Source of the DNA: Strigamia acuminata
Lineage: Eukaryota > Arthropoda > Chilopoda > Geophilomorpha > Linotaeniidae
Length of the DNA: 64,000 bases
Direction: 5' to 3'
NCBI GenBank assembly: GCA_949358305.1
Contig: OX442319.1
Coordinates: 8,308,001 to 8,372,000 of the forward strand
Positions 9,363 to 26,932 of the stretch are shown here, piece after piece (within the stretch, counting starts at the first letter, position 1; every line of letters starts with the position of its first letter). A program made the position numbers and the translations under genes. The notes beneath the pieces are model-generated. The model saw only the letters and a program-made list of their open reading frames with translations, ran no database searches and was not told where the DNA came from.

Positions 9363-10084
9363 AGAGGGTTTGTAACCCCTAGATCGCGCCAACTTTGAAA
9401 TGTTGGACGATTTTAGCAAAAACCCAACAGCTAACCTATGGAGAAATGGCCAAAATCGGTCACAAATTGGAAAATGTCAAAAATTAGCGGAATCGACGTG
9501 AAATAACGTAAAAAATATTTTTATTATTGTTTAATGCCTATCTGGCTCCGTTGCGGAGGAAAAGTCTTTGGAGAAGTCTTTTTTGGCCGATAACACGGCA
9601 AAAACGTGGTAAAATGTGTGCATAAACGTGGTAAAATATGTGCAAAAACGAGACAAAATGTGAGCAAAAACTTGGCAAAATGTGGGCAAAAACGTTGCAA
9701 AATGTGCGCAAAAACATGATAAAATGTGTGCAAAAACTTGGCAAAATGTGTGCAAAAAAATGGTAAAATGTGTGCAAAAACGTGGCAAAACGTGTGCAAA
9801 ATCGTGATAAAATGTGTGCAAATACATGGCATAATGTGTGTAAAAAAAATTTTGTTTGGAGGATAGACACCCAAAACTTGCTTTTTTTCTGGCTTGCACA
9901 CAAAAAAATTAAAAATTGGGCTCCATAGCGTTGTAGAACAGGTCATTCCACACATATTAAAAAAAAGACTTTTTTTTTAAACGATATAAACTTGAAAAAC
10001 GAACTATAATATGGGTTTTTGTGGGAAAACAGTGGCGCCATCTATATTTCAAAGTTGGCGCCATCTAGGGGTTACATACCCTCT
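9363..10084. mobile_element. 722-bp non-autonomous TA-flanked DNA transposon
   Basis: The terminal inverted repeats of about 39 bp start AGAGGGTTTGTAACCCCTAG at 9363 and end as its complement at 10084, with about 2 mismatches. TA borders both ends (9361-9362, 10085-10086). The subterminal part contains paired TGGCGCCA palindromes. The interior carries eleven or so copies of a 22-bp repeat and encodes no transposase. The family is unassigned; a Tc1/mariner-superfamily MITE is inferred from the TA target. Confidence 0.7.
9605..9845. repeat. 22-bp tandem repeat inside the DNA element
   Basis: About eleven imperfect units of aaaatgtgtgcaaaaacgtg + gc. The reverse strand lacks stops and so shows long His/Phe/Thr-rich frames that are not genes. 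The same unit starts in the truncated sister copy at 8945-9008. Confidence 0.85.
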
Positions 10085-10086
10085 TA

Positions 10087-11685
10087 ATATGAATTACGCA
10101 ATACGTAGCTGGATCTTTTGTTGCATTTACCTTTTCCATTGTAATTCGGTTTCATTTATTTGTTATTTTTTTATTCTATATTTTTTTGCATGGTTTTATC
10201 TACATTTTAAAATGATTTTAATTTTTGATTTTAATAATATTTTTATTCACTGTCTGATGTGTGTATTTTTAAATTTTCGCATTTTTCATTCCACCGGTGA
10301 TAATAACGGGCGCTTTGATGATAGTTTGAAGCCTCGGTTTGAAATTGAAGATGAACATGAAAAAGTTGATTCTGAAAATCCGTCTGAAACTTCTTTTATT
10401 CTTAATGCACTGAAAATTTAGTAGAGATATCTTCGAAGCTAAATTCTAACAAGATTAAAGGAATTCTATATAGGTTCAAATTTCATTTCGGTTTAACCTT
10501 CTCAACCAATAAAATGTGCGTCAATTTTGAGCTGCAAATTGCTTTTTATTAACATTCTTTTTATAAATGGATGCACTTTTTTTTTTTTAGTTTAAATTAA
10601 TCAATGTCATTACAAATACAAACAGTATCAATTTCTGCTTAAATTTTCATTTTGATTTCAAATCAAACCGTAGTATAACAAATTATTACAAAATTGATCA
10701 ATTTCAACATTAATTAATTTAATAGATAAATTTTGGGTTTATTTTTGTTTTCATTCGTTTAAATTGGTTTTACCAAATACCAATATTTTATTTTCATCAA
10801 TTTTTGCAATTTTCGCTTTGCAATTTGAGTTTAATAACAATTTATACATTTCTTCAATTGAAACTTGACGTCCACAACTTTTTCTGGCTTTAATTATTAT
10901 TCATGCAAAGTTAATTGAGCAAAAAAACGTGAGGGCGCCACTAGTCGACACACAACATCCAATGCAGCGCCAATTTTGAAAAAAGACAAACAATACAATA
11001 CAATATTATTCCAGCACTGTTTGCATAATTACGTGATAAAAAACTTACCGATTTGTTTGTAGAATAAGTTCCATTCACTCGCGTAATGTTCCAATTGGCC
11101 AATTGTAATAAATTAATCAAACGACACTTGTTTTCAGTACAAAAACGAGGGTGCAATTTATTCAATCAAATTAAGGCGGGGTGGCGAATACTTGTTGTGG
11201 GGTGTTCAAGCGACTGCTCGTGTGTTTGTTTTTCTATCCATTATTGGGGAGTTAGGTTTAGGGTGAAGGGGCACTCGTGGCGAAGTCAAATGGGGAGTTT
11301 ATTCCAAGACGTCCCGCCGGGTCAAGTAGGAAGGCCCTGTAAGCAAAAATTGAGTGCTGAGCTAGAGAAGTCGATTATTTGCGAGCAGGGGAAGGTAAAG
11401 GTTCCATGTTCAGTGGGCAGGTTGGTCACGTGGTGAGACAATCGGATTGGCAATTAATAATGCAGTTTTTCGCCTATAATCACAAATAAAATGAGGTTTA
11501 TACAACATGAGAAAATTCGATAATGTTGATGTCTTCTTCTAGTATATACGGAAGTAATTCTGTAGTCATAGATTTTTGGTTTTGAGATCATTTGTGGGTT
11601 GCAAAGGTTCATTTTCATGCAAAAAAGTTAATTTTTTTACAAAGTAATTCGTTTTTGCACCTAATTAGGGTAGTGATGATTGAAA
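10087..11685. other. AT-rich spacer, no recognised gene
   Basis: Reading frames at 10011-10421 (+), 10941-11165 (-) and 11086-11436 (+) have no recognisable domain. A good donor-like GTAAGT occurs on the minus strand near 11050, but the frame feeding it lacks an ATG. Confidence 0.4.
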
Positions 11686-11689
11686 AATC

Positions 11690-12450
11690 TATTTTTTGTG
11701 CCTAAAATTGCATTTTTGTGCAAATAAATGCATGTTCTGGTCCAGGAAACCCCCTTCTTGTGTCTAAAAATCGATGTTTTGATGTAGGAAAGCCCTTTTT
11801 GTGTCTAAAAGTACATTTTCTAGTCCAGGAAAGCCTTTTTTGTGTCTAAAAGTGCATTTTCTGATCTCGGAAACTCTTTTTTTTGCCTAAAATTGCATTT
11901 TCTGGTCTAGGAAATAAGTAAATCTATTTTTGTGCCTAAAATTGCATTTTCTAGTCTAGGAAATAAGTAAATCTATTTTTGTGTCTAAAAGTGCATTTTC
12001 TGGTCTCGGAAACATTTTTTTATGCCTAAAATTGTATTTTGTGGTGTCAGAAACTCTTTTTTATGCCTAAAATTGTATTTTGTGGTGTCAGAAACTCTTT
12101 TTTGTGCCTAAAATTGCATTTTCTGGTCTCGGTAACTCTTTTTTGTGCCTAAAATTGCATTTTCTGGTCTAGGAAATAAGTAAATCTATTTTTGTGCCTA
12201 AAATTGCATTTTCTAGTCTAGGAAATAAGTAAATCTATTTTTGTGTCTAAAAGTGCATTTTCTGGTCTCGGAAACAATTTTTTATTCCTAAAATTGTATT
12301 TTGTGGTGTCAGAAACTCTTTTTTGTGCCTAAAATTGCATTTTCTGGTCTCGGTAACTCTTTTTTGTGCCTAAAATTGTATTTTCTGGTCTAGGAAATAA
12401 GTAAATCTATTTTTTGTGTCTAAAAGTGCATTTTCTGGTCTAGAAAATGA
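11690..12450. repeat. Compound 40/49-bp minisatellite
   Basis: Around 15-18 units built on tttttgtgcctaaaattgca + ttttctggtct. They alternate between a short form ending cggaaactc and a longer form ending aggaaataagtaaatcta. Unit order repeats in blocks (for example 11880-12000 and 12110-12260), which suggests block duplication. Confidence 0.85.
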
Positions 12451-13057
12451 AAACCTCATGTTTGCCTTTCAAATTAATGTTGCTGGCTAGCTGCACTGCG
12501 TAGCACAATGCAAACCTGCAACGTTAATCAATTTGATTTGATTTTTGAGTACCTTTGTTCTACACTATTTCCTCTGAAATTTTCAAAGCGAGTCAAAATT
12601 CGAGGTGAGGAGGGTTACAAATTGTAGAGGAGTTCACGTCCAGAAAGTGACACGGGGATTGACACGCTCCCACTAAGCGGTGCATCAATGTCGATAGATA
12701 AGACGCTAATATAAAGAGGGGTAGATCGTCATAAATGCGAGATTTGGTTACGACTCCGGCCACACGAACCATTTGAGCCCGGCGCAATGAGGTCGAGACC
12801 AAATCGACGTCAATTTTGAGCCATAAATCGCATCAAGAAGCAAGCAAACGTCAGACGCGCGCGCCTCCACCGCCTTCGTTTTGATTTCTCCATCAAACTG
12901 ATTGGATATCGATCAGAAGACTTAAATTCGATTCATCCGATTTGCTTCCTCGTTTGCTCCACACTATATTGGCCACAAGTATATATACAAATATAAATAT
13001 TATTTTTATTATTATTATTTTTTTTTTTTATTTTTTAATATTTTTTGGGGGGTTATT
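12451..13057. other. Spacer before the CTF18 fragment
   Basis: Moderately GC-rich. I searched it for the Walker A part of CTF18 and found none. It ends in an AT/T-rich tract around 12985-13045. Confidence 0.4.
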
Positions 13058-13425
13058 TTGGAAAATGAGATGCAGAATTTGATTGGGTATTTTGAAGGGG
13101 ATATGAATTTCGAGTGGGAGATGGAAGCGTCGACGCAAATGAAATCTGTCGTCGATCCGCGACCAAATTGTCTCGTCATTGATGAAATCGACGGAGCGAG
13201 CGCCTGCTGTCAGTTGCCACCTCGATCGCTCGTATTGCGCATTCAAATTGTAACGGTCGATCGCTTGCAGCCATCCATCAATCTCTTGTAGTTCTACGAC
13301 GACAGCCGAGGAATCAACTACGCGCAAAGACAAAAAAATAAAGGAGGAGGAAAAAAAGAAGGAGGGAAAGAGCATCTTATTCTTATCGGATTACGGCGAT
13401 CTGTCATTTGCATTTGCAATGATCA
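13058..13425 (+). pseudogene. CTF18 (alternative clamp loader ATPase) fragment, interrupted
   Basis: CTF18 is the large AAA+ subunit of the RFC-like complex that handles PCNA in replication and cohesion. In one frame, 13124-13198 reads EASTQMKSVVDPRPNCLVID followed by EIDGA, the CTF18 Walker B region. SINLL lies at 13274-13288. A Lys/Gly-rich linker follows, then RRSVICICNDQ at 13394-13426, matching the conserved RPIICICND block. Order and spacing fit CTF18. A donor-like CA|GTAATG ends the piece (GT at 13426). Two defects remain: about 24 extra codons between DGA and PSINLL (13199-13270, ending ttgcag), and a TAG at 13289-13291. The extra codons could be a 70-nt intron with a non-GT donor, but the stop has no such excuse. 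No Walker A or downstream exon was found. Most likely a gene relic or retained fragment. Confidence 0.6.
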
Positions 13426-13426
13426 G

Positions 13427-14083
13427 TAATGCCTTAAAAAAGGCAATTGGTTTTTTTTTTTGGTTTTTGATTTTGTAATACAAAAATTAAATGGAATTTG
13501 TTGGCATATCGTACACGTCGATGGGTTTATTTTTATTTTTTATCTTTTGTCTCGTTTTTGTCTTATTTTTGTCTTATTTTGGGTTCATTTGCTATTTGGA
13601 ATAATTTTGTTTTGGATTTAAACTCGCTCTTGTCAATTTTGGGTCAGTAACTCAATACTTGGTCAAAGGTTTTGGAAAAATTGTCATTTATAAACGTATT
13701 AATAGCGTAAAATGTGCAGATGTATTCGAAATAATTGTTTTTAGTGTTTCTGTATGCAGATTGGAAACAAAAACAGCGAATAAACCATCGTTACAAACTG
13801 CAAAAACAAAAATACAAATAAATCTGTGGTCAAACTACACACACTTCTAATGTTTGCAAATGAAACATCCATCCACCAACAAAATTGTGAGTAAAAGAAT
13901 AATTATATTGGAAGAAGTGGGCCATAATTCGTTGATTGGGTGAAAATGAAGGAATTTTAATTGCCATTTACTTGTAAAACCCTAAAATCGATATATAAAT
14001 AAACATAATAAATCTCTCACACTTTCATATATTTTATCTCACCTAAACAGAAGCTTTGAATACACTTATTCACTTGAATCATT
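13427..14083. other. AT-rich spacer, nothing recognised
   Basis: Searched for a following CTF18 exon (conserved after CICND) without success. No other feature seen. Confidence 0.4.
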
Positions 14084-14085
14084 TA

Positions 14086-14633
14086 CCATGTTTACATGTA
14101 CACAGTTATCTGGATAAGTGAAAATGCGAAGTTTACTTTTCTGGAAAACTGATCATGTAAACAAATCAGTTTTCTAGAAAAGACAGACTTATCTGGAAAA
14201 CTAAATTCCAGTTGTACGAGCTAGATTTTGGGCGTTTTGCGCATTGAAAACTGCATGTAAACACCCGTGCATGCGAAAATTCATAAACTTGGATTGAGAT
14301 ATGGTCGAATCGTTGTAGTAAAAATACGTTAGGCCTACGTACCAATGACATTTGGTACCGAAATCAATGTGAAATCAGCTAAAACCACCATTTTTGGGAT
14401 CAGAATTTGCATATTAGGCACCATTGCAAAGATTCGAGCAAAAACCTCTTTCGAAACCACCGTTTCATTTGTTTGGCTGAAATGGATAAACAGCCATCAA
14501 AGGGCAGTATGGGTAATTCTCGTATGATGTCATGTTTACCAGAAAACTAACGTCATGTAAACGCAAACGGTTATCCAGATAAATAAAATTCGAATATTCA
14601 CTTATCTGGAAAACTGTGACCATGTAAACATGG
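14086..14633. mobile_element. 548-bp MITE with TA target duplication
   Basis: Inverted ends of about 37 bp start CCATGTTTACATG on the left and finish CATGTAAACATGG on the right, both followed inward by an (A)CAGTT...GATAAGTGAA block. TA flanks both ends (14084-14085, 14634-14635). Further inverted copies of the ttttcc/ctaga...aagt motif lie inside. No coding capacity. Confidence 0.65.
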
Positions 14634-14639
14634 TAAGTG

Positions 14640-16400
14640 AAAGTTTTTCATATCCGAAGTCCAAATCTGCATATTTGACAAATAAAAATATTAAAAATGC
14701 ATTTTACAAAATACTTGTATATTATCATTTGCAAACCAAAAGCACACAAAAATGCATTACAAAATGCATTCTCGTGAAACCCAATGCATTTTTGAACCAA
14801 ATGTGCAGCCATAACTCAATGCAGGACCTCGAATCTCAGCGGGCATAAACCAAAATAGAAAAAAAAAATTATTTGTGTGTTTAAACTTCTATACTTTATG
14901 TGCAGTGCCATCTTGAATTGAAATTTTCGCCCTGTCCACTAGAGGCGCGAAAAATTCGTTCGAGTTTGTGGTATTTTGCGCTGATTGAAGAGCGGGTGGG
15001 GATGCGGTGGACGAGGAAAGAGGATCCTCGGACACGAGGTTTGTGTAATACAATAAAAACAAATAAAAAAAATATTTAAAAAAAATGTCTGCTTGATCGA
15101 GGGAGGTCACCAGATGGCAGTAATTTGACTTTTGAGGCGCGCATGGATGGTTTTGCGAGTCAAAAAGTGGAGCGAAGGACGTGAATTTTGCATCGTGTAA
15201 TCGAATCGGGCGTTTGGAATTAGGGCTCGACTCGACTCGCTCCACTCGGCTCCGCTTATTATATCGTTTCATTTTTGTGCTCGAGCAAAAAGGTTTTTTT
15301 TTTTCTACTTTTTTTTTTTTTTTTTTTTTATTTCTTCCAATTTTTCGTCTCGGTTAAATATTTACGATGTCACCTGTGCGCCGCTAAATCTGCGCACCGG
15401 CAAATTTTCTCATAAAACACTGGCATAAAATCATTGCTCGAGCAATTTAAAGCGGCCGACGACGACGAAGTACAATTACCCTAAATGGCAAGTTTCTGAA
15501 TTTTGCATTTGCACAAAACCTCGCTCGGAGAGGAGCGGGGAGGAGGGAGGGGAAAAAAGCGACAGCAATTTATGCGTTTTGTCCGAAACGCCGAGTAATG
15601 AATCGTTATTTGCGAGGCAGGTGAAATAAATTTGTATTTTTCCGCCTTTTCAGCTCGCAACGCTCAACCAAATTGCGACCATACCACAATTATCCGACTG
15701 TGAAAAAGCGAAACATTTGAACGATATGTTTTAAAAAGTGACAATTTGCAGCCTCGATCAATGACAATCTATTTCTATACGTTTTCACCACACAAAGAAA
15801 AAAAAATAAGAAAATTGTATATGAAATTTTTTTTTACTGTAATAAAATGGATATTTTCGAGTTTTACACAAGCATTGCAGTGAAGTAATATTTTTTCAGG
15901 GGCAGCGCTTCAAAATGAACACAGAAGCATTGCAGTAAAGTGTGATTTTTTCAGGGGCAAAAATTAGTGATGATAATGTTGTGGGAGTGATTTTGAGGCC
16001 TGAAAACGAGGACACTTGAGTAGAATTGTTGTTAGGGGTTCTTGTTTAGTAGGAATTACGAATTGATAGGTGCTTTCAACTGGAATTTGAGATAAGCTGA
16101 TTATCGGTATGTCTAATGCGCGGCAAGTTAATCGCAACAAGTATACAGAGCGTATATGTGGACGGGAAAAGAGAAAGAAAATTGGCCGCGTGCATTTAGT
16201 AAAAAGTTAAAAAGCAAGATGGCAGTTTTGGTATAATCTGGTGAATTATTTCATGCATTTTTAATTCGCTTCGCTTTTCATTTTGCCAGTTGAATTTTTT
16301 ATAGGGCGCCATCAAAACGAAACAAGAGGACTGTCCTAATGCAGGTTCTAACGCAATTATCGACAAATAGGAATTTTTCATATTTCATCCTATTATAACC
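14640..16400. other. Spacer with low-complexity tracts
   Basis: The minus-strand frame at 14889-15272 (127 codons) has no recognised domain. A T-tract lies at 15295-15330. At 15870-15960 a roughly 60-bp segment (agcattgcagt...ttttttcaggggca) is tandemly duplicated. No gene is supported. Confidence 0.4.
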
Positions 16401-19400
16401 CTCGCTATTAATAATAAATAACCGAAATAAATCAAGCGGGCGGTCCGATAAAATTAAAATTAAAGTGCGTGCAGCTGGACCGAACGATAAATCTGTTGGT
16501 GCAAAACTGCACTAAATATTTTACGCCCCTCGTCCTCGTTCTCGTCCTCGTGCCTCTCTCTCGTCTTGTACACACATTACATTATGTTGCATTACATTAC
16601 ACGCACAAATATACACGTACACGCCAATTTCCAGGCAGTTAATGCGCCCCTGAATTTTTCATGAGCTTCACAATCGCATAGCTGCGAGTGTGTGTCGCTT
16701 TTTCTTAATTGCAAATGGATTTTGCGCCGGCAAATATTTCATTTTCGCTTTGTTTACTCCTTCGTAATTAGCAATTAGCCAAGATCAACACGAGCGAAAG
16801 TCTTACGGAGGACGAATCAAAGTGAAACTTCTCGAAAGATGCTTTTCATTGCAATCCGCGCCGAGAGAACGAAACGAAACGAACGGCGAATGATTCCTTC
16901 CATCGTTGCGACAGACGGTATTTCATTTTCGATATAAAAGCGAGACCTTTTGAAATCAGCAGAAAATAGCGGCGCGCGCAAATCCCATCGGCGCGGCCGT
17001 CATTTTTTACGATTTGCGGCGGTGACAAATCGACGGAGTTGCGGCAACGGCCGGGCTGATTGGCGCCCGCCCGAAGGGGGATCGGCGTAATCGAAGCAAT
17101 TGGCGCGTGCCGATGGATTTGGAGCCGCGCGCACGGCGCACGCTTTGTAATAGGGCGTTATACGACGGCTCGCTCCACGTATTTGTCACCGTAAGCCGCG
17201 CTTCGCTCCGCCGATGGGCGTCTGGGGGCGCATTTGGCCCCGGCGATGGATGGACGCACAAACTCGCTCGTCGTGCCGCGGTCCCCAATGCGGTGTTTAA
17301 ACGCGGTCGCTCGCAAACAGATCAGATTAACGCCCCCAATTGATCGGCCGATCATCGCTCGTCGACATTCGCATCCATCACTTCGCCTTTCATTTTCCAG
17401 GTGCGCAATAAAACGCGCGCGCGCGTCAAAAACCAACGCCAAGATGAACCGCCTCGACTACCAGCTCTGACAGTCGCACCGAACGCACTCTTTCACCCGT
17501 TACAACCCTTCCGGCACCGCCTGTTCGCTTCCGGTTGAGTTTGTTTTCGGTTGCGGGGGGGAGCGGGGGGAGAAAAATTGCGGACGGTCAGCAGTCGTTG
17601 GTTGAGCATATGGGCGCAGGCGCAATCGGATTAAACCGTGGATGGGATGAAGAGGGGGAGGTTAATCGAATGAGGCGGGCATCCCATTCGTTACTCCATT
17701 AGGTCACATTGTTGATGGCGACAGTGTCTCGTGGCAAACGAGATTAGCCACGAGACTAATTCACTTAAGGCAATTAACGGGGCTCCATTGGAAACACATT
17801 AATCCCGTAATGCAATTGGCCAGACTCACACGACCTTATAGTCGTGTATAGTCACTACTTTTCTTTCCGTTTTTGATTTCCAGTTCGATCGCTTGGTGCG
17901 CGCAAAACGTCGGTGAAAATGTGAAATACATTTTTGCATTCCAAATATTATTAAAAAAATTTAGAAAAAGCTAAAAAAAATTTTTTTTTTATAGGGTGGG
18001 GTGGGGTTGGGGGGGGGCGACAGGGTGACACGCGAGTATTCCGAGGAAGAGAAAAATAGGTTTGAATCGGTTAATTTGTTAAGACTGTCAATTTCTTTTC
18101 GACGTTGCAAATCCTTTAATGTAATCGCGGCCGAGGCAGAATTCGAATTTAGTGGAGCGAGTGAGTGACGTGTTTGTCTGTCGTTTTGCAATCACGACAC
18201 CCCAACATGAAATTCGTTTAACCTTTTTTCTCTCTAACTAATGAAGCAGCCCAATGTTTTTCTACCCAATTACCGACTTGTCACGTGCCTTTTTTCACTT
18301 TCCCACACACATTTTTTAAACAAAAATATAAATCCATTAACCCCGCCCCGATTTTTCTATTTTATTAAAAAAAAAAATAAAAAAAATAAAAAGAAAAATG
18401 TCGAAATAAAAGCTGTGGTGAATAATTAATCCACCTAACTCGATCCGCTCGGAGGCACCTTCCCTTCACCCGCCCCCATTCGACGCCCTCTCTCCCTCGG
18501 GGTCATGAATCACGAGTTGATGGCTCTTCACGGGCTGATAATTTCTGGACACACTCGAGGGAGCGCCCTCTAAGCCCACACTCGCAAATACGATTGAATA
18601 ATTGTTATTTTTTTGCTCATACACTTTTATTGCGCTCGAATTTGTTGCGAAATGTTTTGTTTGTGGCACTAAATGTTGCCTAATTGAAACGAGTGTTGTT
18701 CTGCGCATCTCTCGCTCTCCTCTCTTTAATTGCCGCTGTTAATTAATCCAGTTAATCGTATTAATTAAGTTGTAAAATACAATTATCCCGTTTCTCATTG
18801 TTGTGTAATTCGGCGCCAATTTGCATGTGGGCTGCCAATTTGCAAGTGCATCATGGCTGCGGGGTGTCTGGTCTCCATGACGACGTGCCACCCCCCATCC
18901 GCGCAAAATCTGTTTGCATAAATTTTGATTCAATTAACTCGACATATCTTCTTCCTCATTACTTCCGACATGAACCGAAAACGCATTGCGCGCGCCCCAC
19001 TTAATCGACTGGGAGGAGTCCTCACCTCGTTCCAACATTTATTTTTTTTCTCCAAACGATGGTCCGCGTCGTTGGGGCCCCCTTTCCTTGACCGCTCTTT
19101 CGTCACGCCACCGCGCCCTTTTTTACTTTCTTTTGTGCTCCGTTTCAAACTCCCGAAAAAAGAAAAATAATAATAATAAACCATCGTAGATAATTTCGAC
19201 TTTTTCGAGAAGAAATTTGTTATCGTGCCAATTACGGAGATAAAAATAAAAATATAAAATAAAAAAATATATAAAAAGAGCTAAGCGGGCACTCGAAAAC
19301 GAGGCCGGGAGTAATTTGGGCAGGAATTTATTGGATAACGATGGTGGAGGGCATTAGGCGAAAATAGCGGCGTCAAAAGACGTCCGTTCGCGGGGTGCGA

Positions 19401-21119
19401 GCGAGCGGAGAGTGAGTTGCGCCGGTCTTGAGTTGCTGTTCAACAGACCAGATGCGATTACAAGGAACCTAATGACTGGCGGAAGTGCGTAAAGAAGCGG
19501 AAACGGATGTTACATCGAGTGGCAAAGCCGTTAAAACTCGGCCACCGATTTGTCTAATGCTGCGCGCGTTTCCAACCCACCCATTGCCACCCTCGCCTTC
19601 GCCGGGGCCCCTCGATGACGTCGGCGCCTCGGGACCGGAATTAAGACGAATTAAAATGCTAATTACTTAATTGAACGAACGAAGGCTGTAACTCGAATCC
19701 TTCTGCCCTCCTCCCTCTCTCTATCTCTCTCTCTCGTGTCTCTCTACCCATCCCCCCTTCCTCCCCCCGTACCTGCGGCAAATGCGGTGTATCCCACAAT
19801 CCCCACTGCGCCACAAGCGGAAGTCATTCGCCCTGACTGCGCGCAGCCAAGCCAAGAAAAGACGAAGAAGAAGAAAAGCGAAATAAAATAAGTCGGACAT
19901 AAATCTTGACCCAGAAGGAAAATATCCGGTGGAGAATGGGGAGGACTTTCCCCGTTCCCCGGGTGGTTTGCTGCAAACGACGTTAAAGGGGCTAATGGAC
20001 GTCCATGCGGTGGGTTTTGGGGGGGTGTTGGGGGAGGGGAGCGCATTTGCACTCGTTCTTTTTACTTTTCGGGCAATCGAGGTGCGAATAATTGGAAAGG
20101 CGCATGTGTAGTTGGTCGTGTTGGAATTTAATCAGTTAATTAGTGGGACTAACGAGGTTTGCAACCGAGTCGAGGCTAATCAGGGGGAGGGGGCAAAGCT
20201 AATTAGCCGCGATCGACTGATTGACGCTGCTAATTTGATGGAGCGCACACACTCGAGTCGATTTTTAAACAAATTCGTGTTTTATTTTCATTATTTCTTT
20301 TCTCTTTCGCCTGAAATTTCTTTTCTCGGTTCGTCCCGTTTTCGCTTCCTCTTTGCTTCCCTAATTGCATCTTCAAGTCAATCAGGCAAATTCAATCAGA
20401 GGAACGCTAGTGCAATGTCATAATAACAAAAAACTCCCTCCGTCTAATTGGATCTGTTGGTGGCCCCCGTCAACCAATCACGAGCGCCCACGTCACAGCC
20501 GCAGGCCTCGTTTCCATGGAGACAAGTCGGCGGTTTTGTCACCGACCAGGTGCGCGTGACCCGGTGGCTAGACAACGAACCCGACGTCTTAATTGGATGA
20601 CGTTGTCGTTCGTGACTCCCGACATCCCTCGAGGGGGCGCGGGAGGTCGCTCGACCCTCGGACGGCTCGCCTCGAGGGACCCCGACGCCAGTCCTCCGGG
20701 ACGAGAGACCAGACACGCGCTCACGTGACGCTGCGTCGCTGCGTCCACCACAAATCAATTTTCGAGCTTCTCGATGTAATCGAATTGATGCTGGGGGGAG
20801 GGCACGAACGACATCGTCATTTGCGGATCGATGCACTCCTTGACACCGTCGTGATTAATCCCTGAGAGGGGGCAACGAGCGGGGATAGGGTGGGGGAGGG
20901 GGAAAGCGAAGCAAATGGCCACAGGCGCCAACTGTCAACTGCGTCCGACCATGCTAATGTGTGTGCGTCGCAAATGTTGACCGAGGTGCGGACGGGAGAG
21001 GGGAGAAATGAGGAAATGACCCCGACAAGCGCTTTGCAGGGAAGTCGCTCGGCGCTCGTCCCGGGGGCTGAAGAAAAAGAAATCCGTCGAGTTTTTTTGA
21101 GGAAAAGAAAGCAACAAAT
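16401..21119. other. GC/CpG-rich flank 3' of DRGX
   Basis: GC- and CpG-rich stretches (for example 16850-17640, 18430-18700, 19560-19660, 20440-20900) alternate with AT-rich linkers. Overlapping frames occur on both strands because stops are rare there, but none has a recognisable domain. TAATTA-type homeodomain core motifs are frequent (18740-18770, 20130-20200). This is typical of regulatory DNA around developmental genes, which is inference. Confidence 0.4.
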
Positions 21120-21125
21120 TTTATT
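21120..21125 (-). terminator. Candidate polyadenylation signal for DRGX
   Basis: AATAAA on the minus strand, about 270 bases after the DRGX stop codon at 21395. Confidence 0.5.
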
Positions 21126-21394
21126 TACTCACAACACACGTCGTAAATAAAAAAAGAGATTTGTCTATACACAAAACCATGTGGATCATGAGTGTGGGGG
21201 GGCGTGGGGTGGGGGGGATGGGGAGCGGGATGGTTGGCTCGGGGCGTGTGTCCTTATTTGACTAATAGAAAGCTAACAGCTTTTATAATTCATGTCAGCA
21301 AATTGGGCCGTGAATAATGGATGCAGCACAGATTGGGGATGTGTGTGCGCGTGCGTTGTCCGCCTGCCTCCGTTGGTTGTTGGCTGCGATGGTT

Positions 21395-26932
<5,538 letters not shown>

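Noticed and set aside
9524-9955. Three overlapping His/Phe/Thr-rich minus frames
   Set aside because: They translate the 22-bp tandem repeat inside a DNA element in all three frames.
10941-11165. Minus frame ending at a good GTAAGT donor as a first exon
   Set aside because: It has no ATG at its start, no recognisable homology and no acceptor exon found.
17007-17470. Several overlapping frames on both strands
   Set aside because: GC-rich DNA with few stops; no domain or consistent codon pattern.
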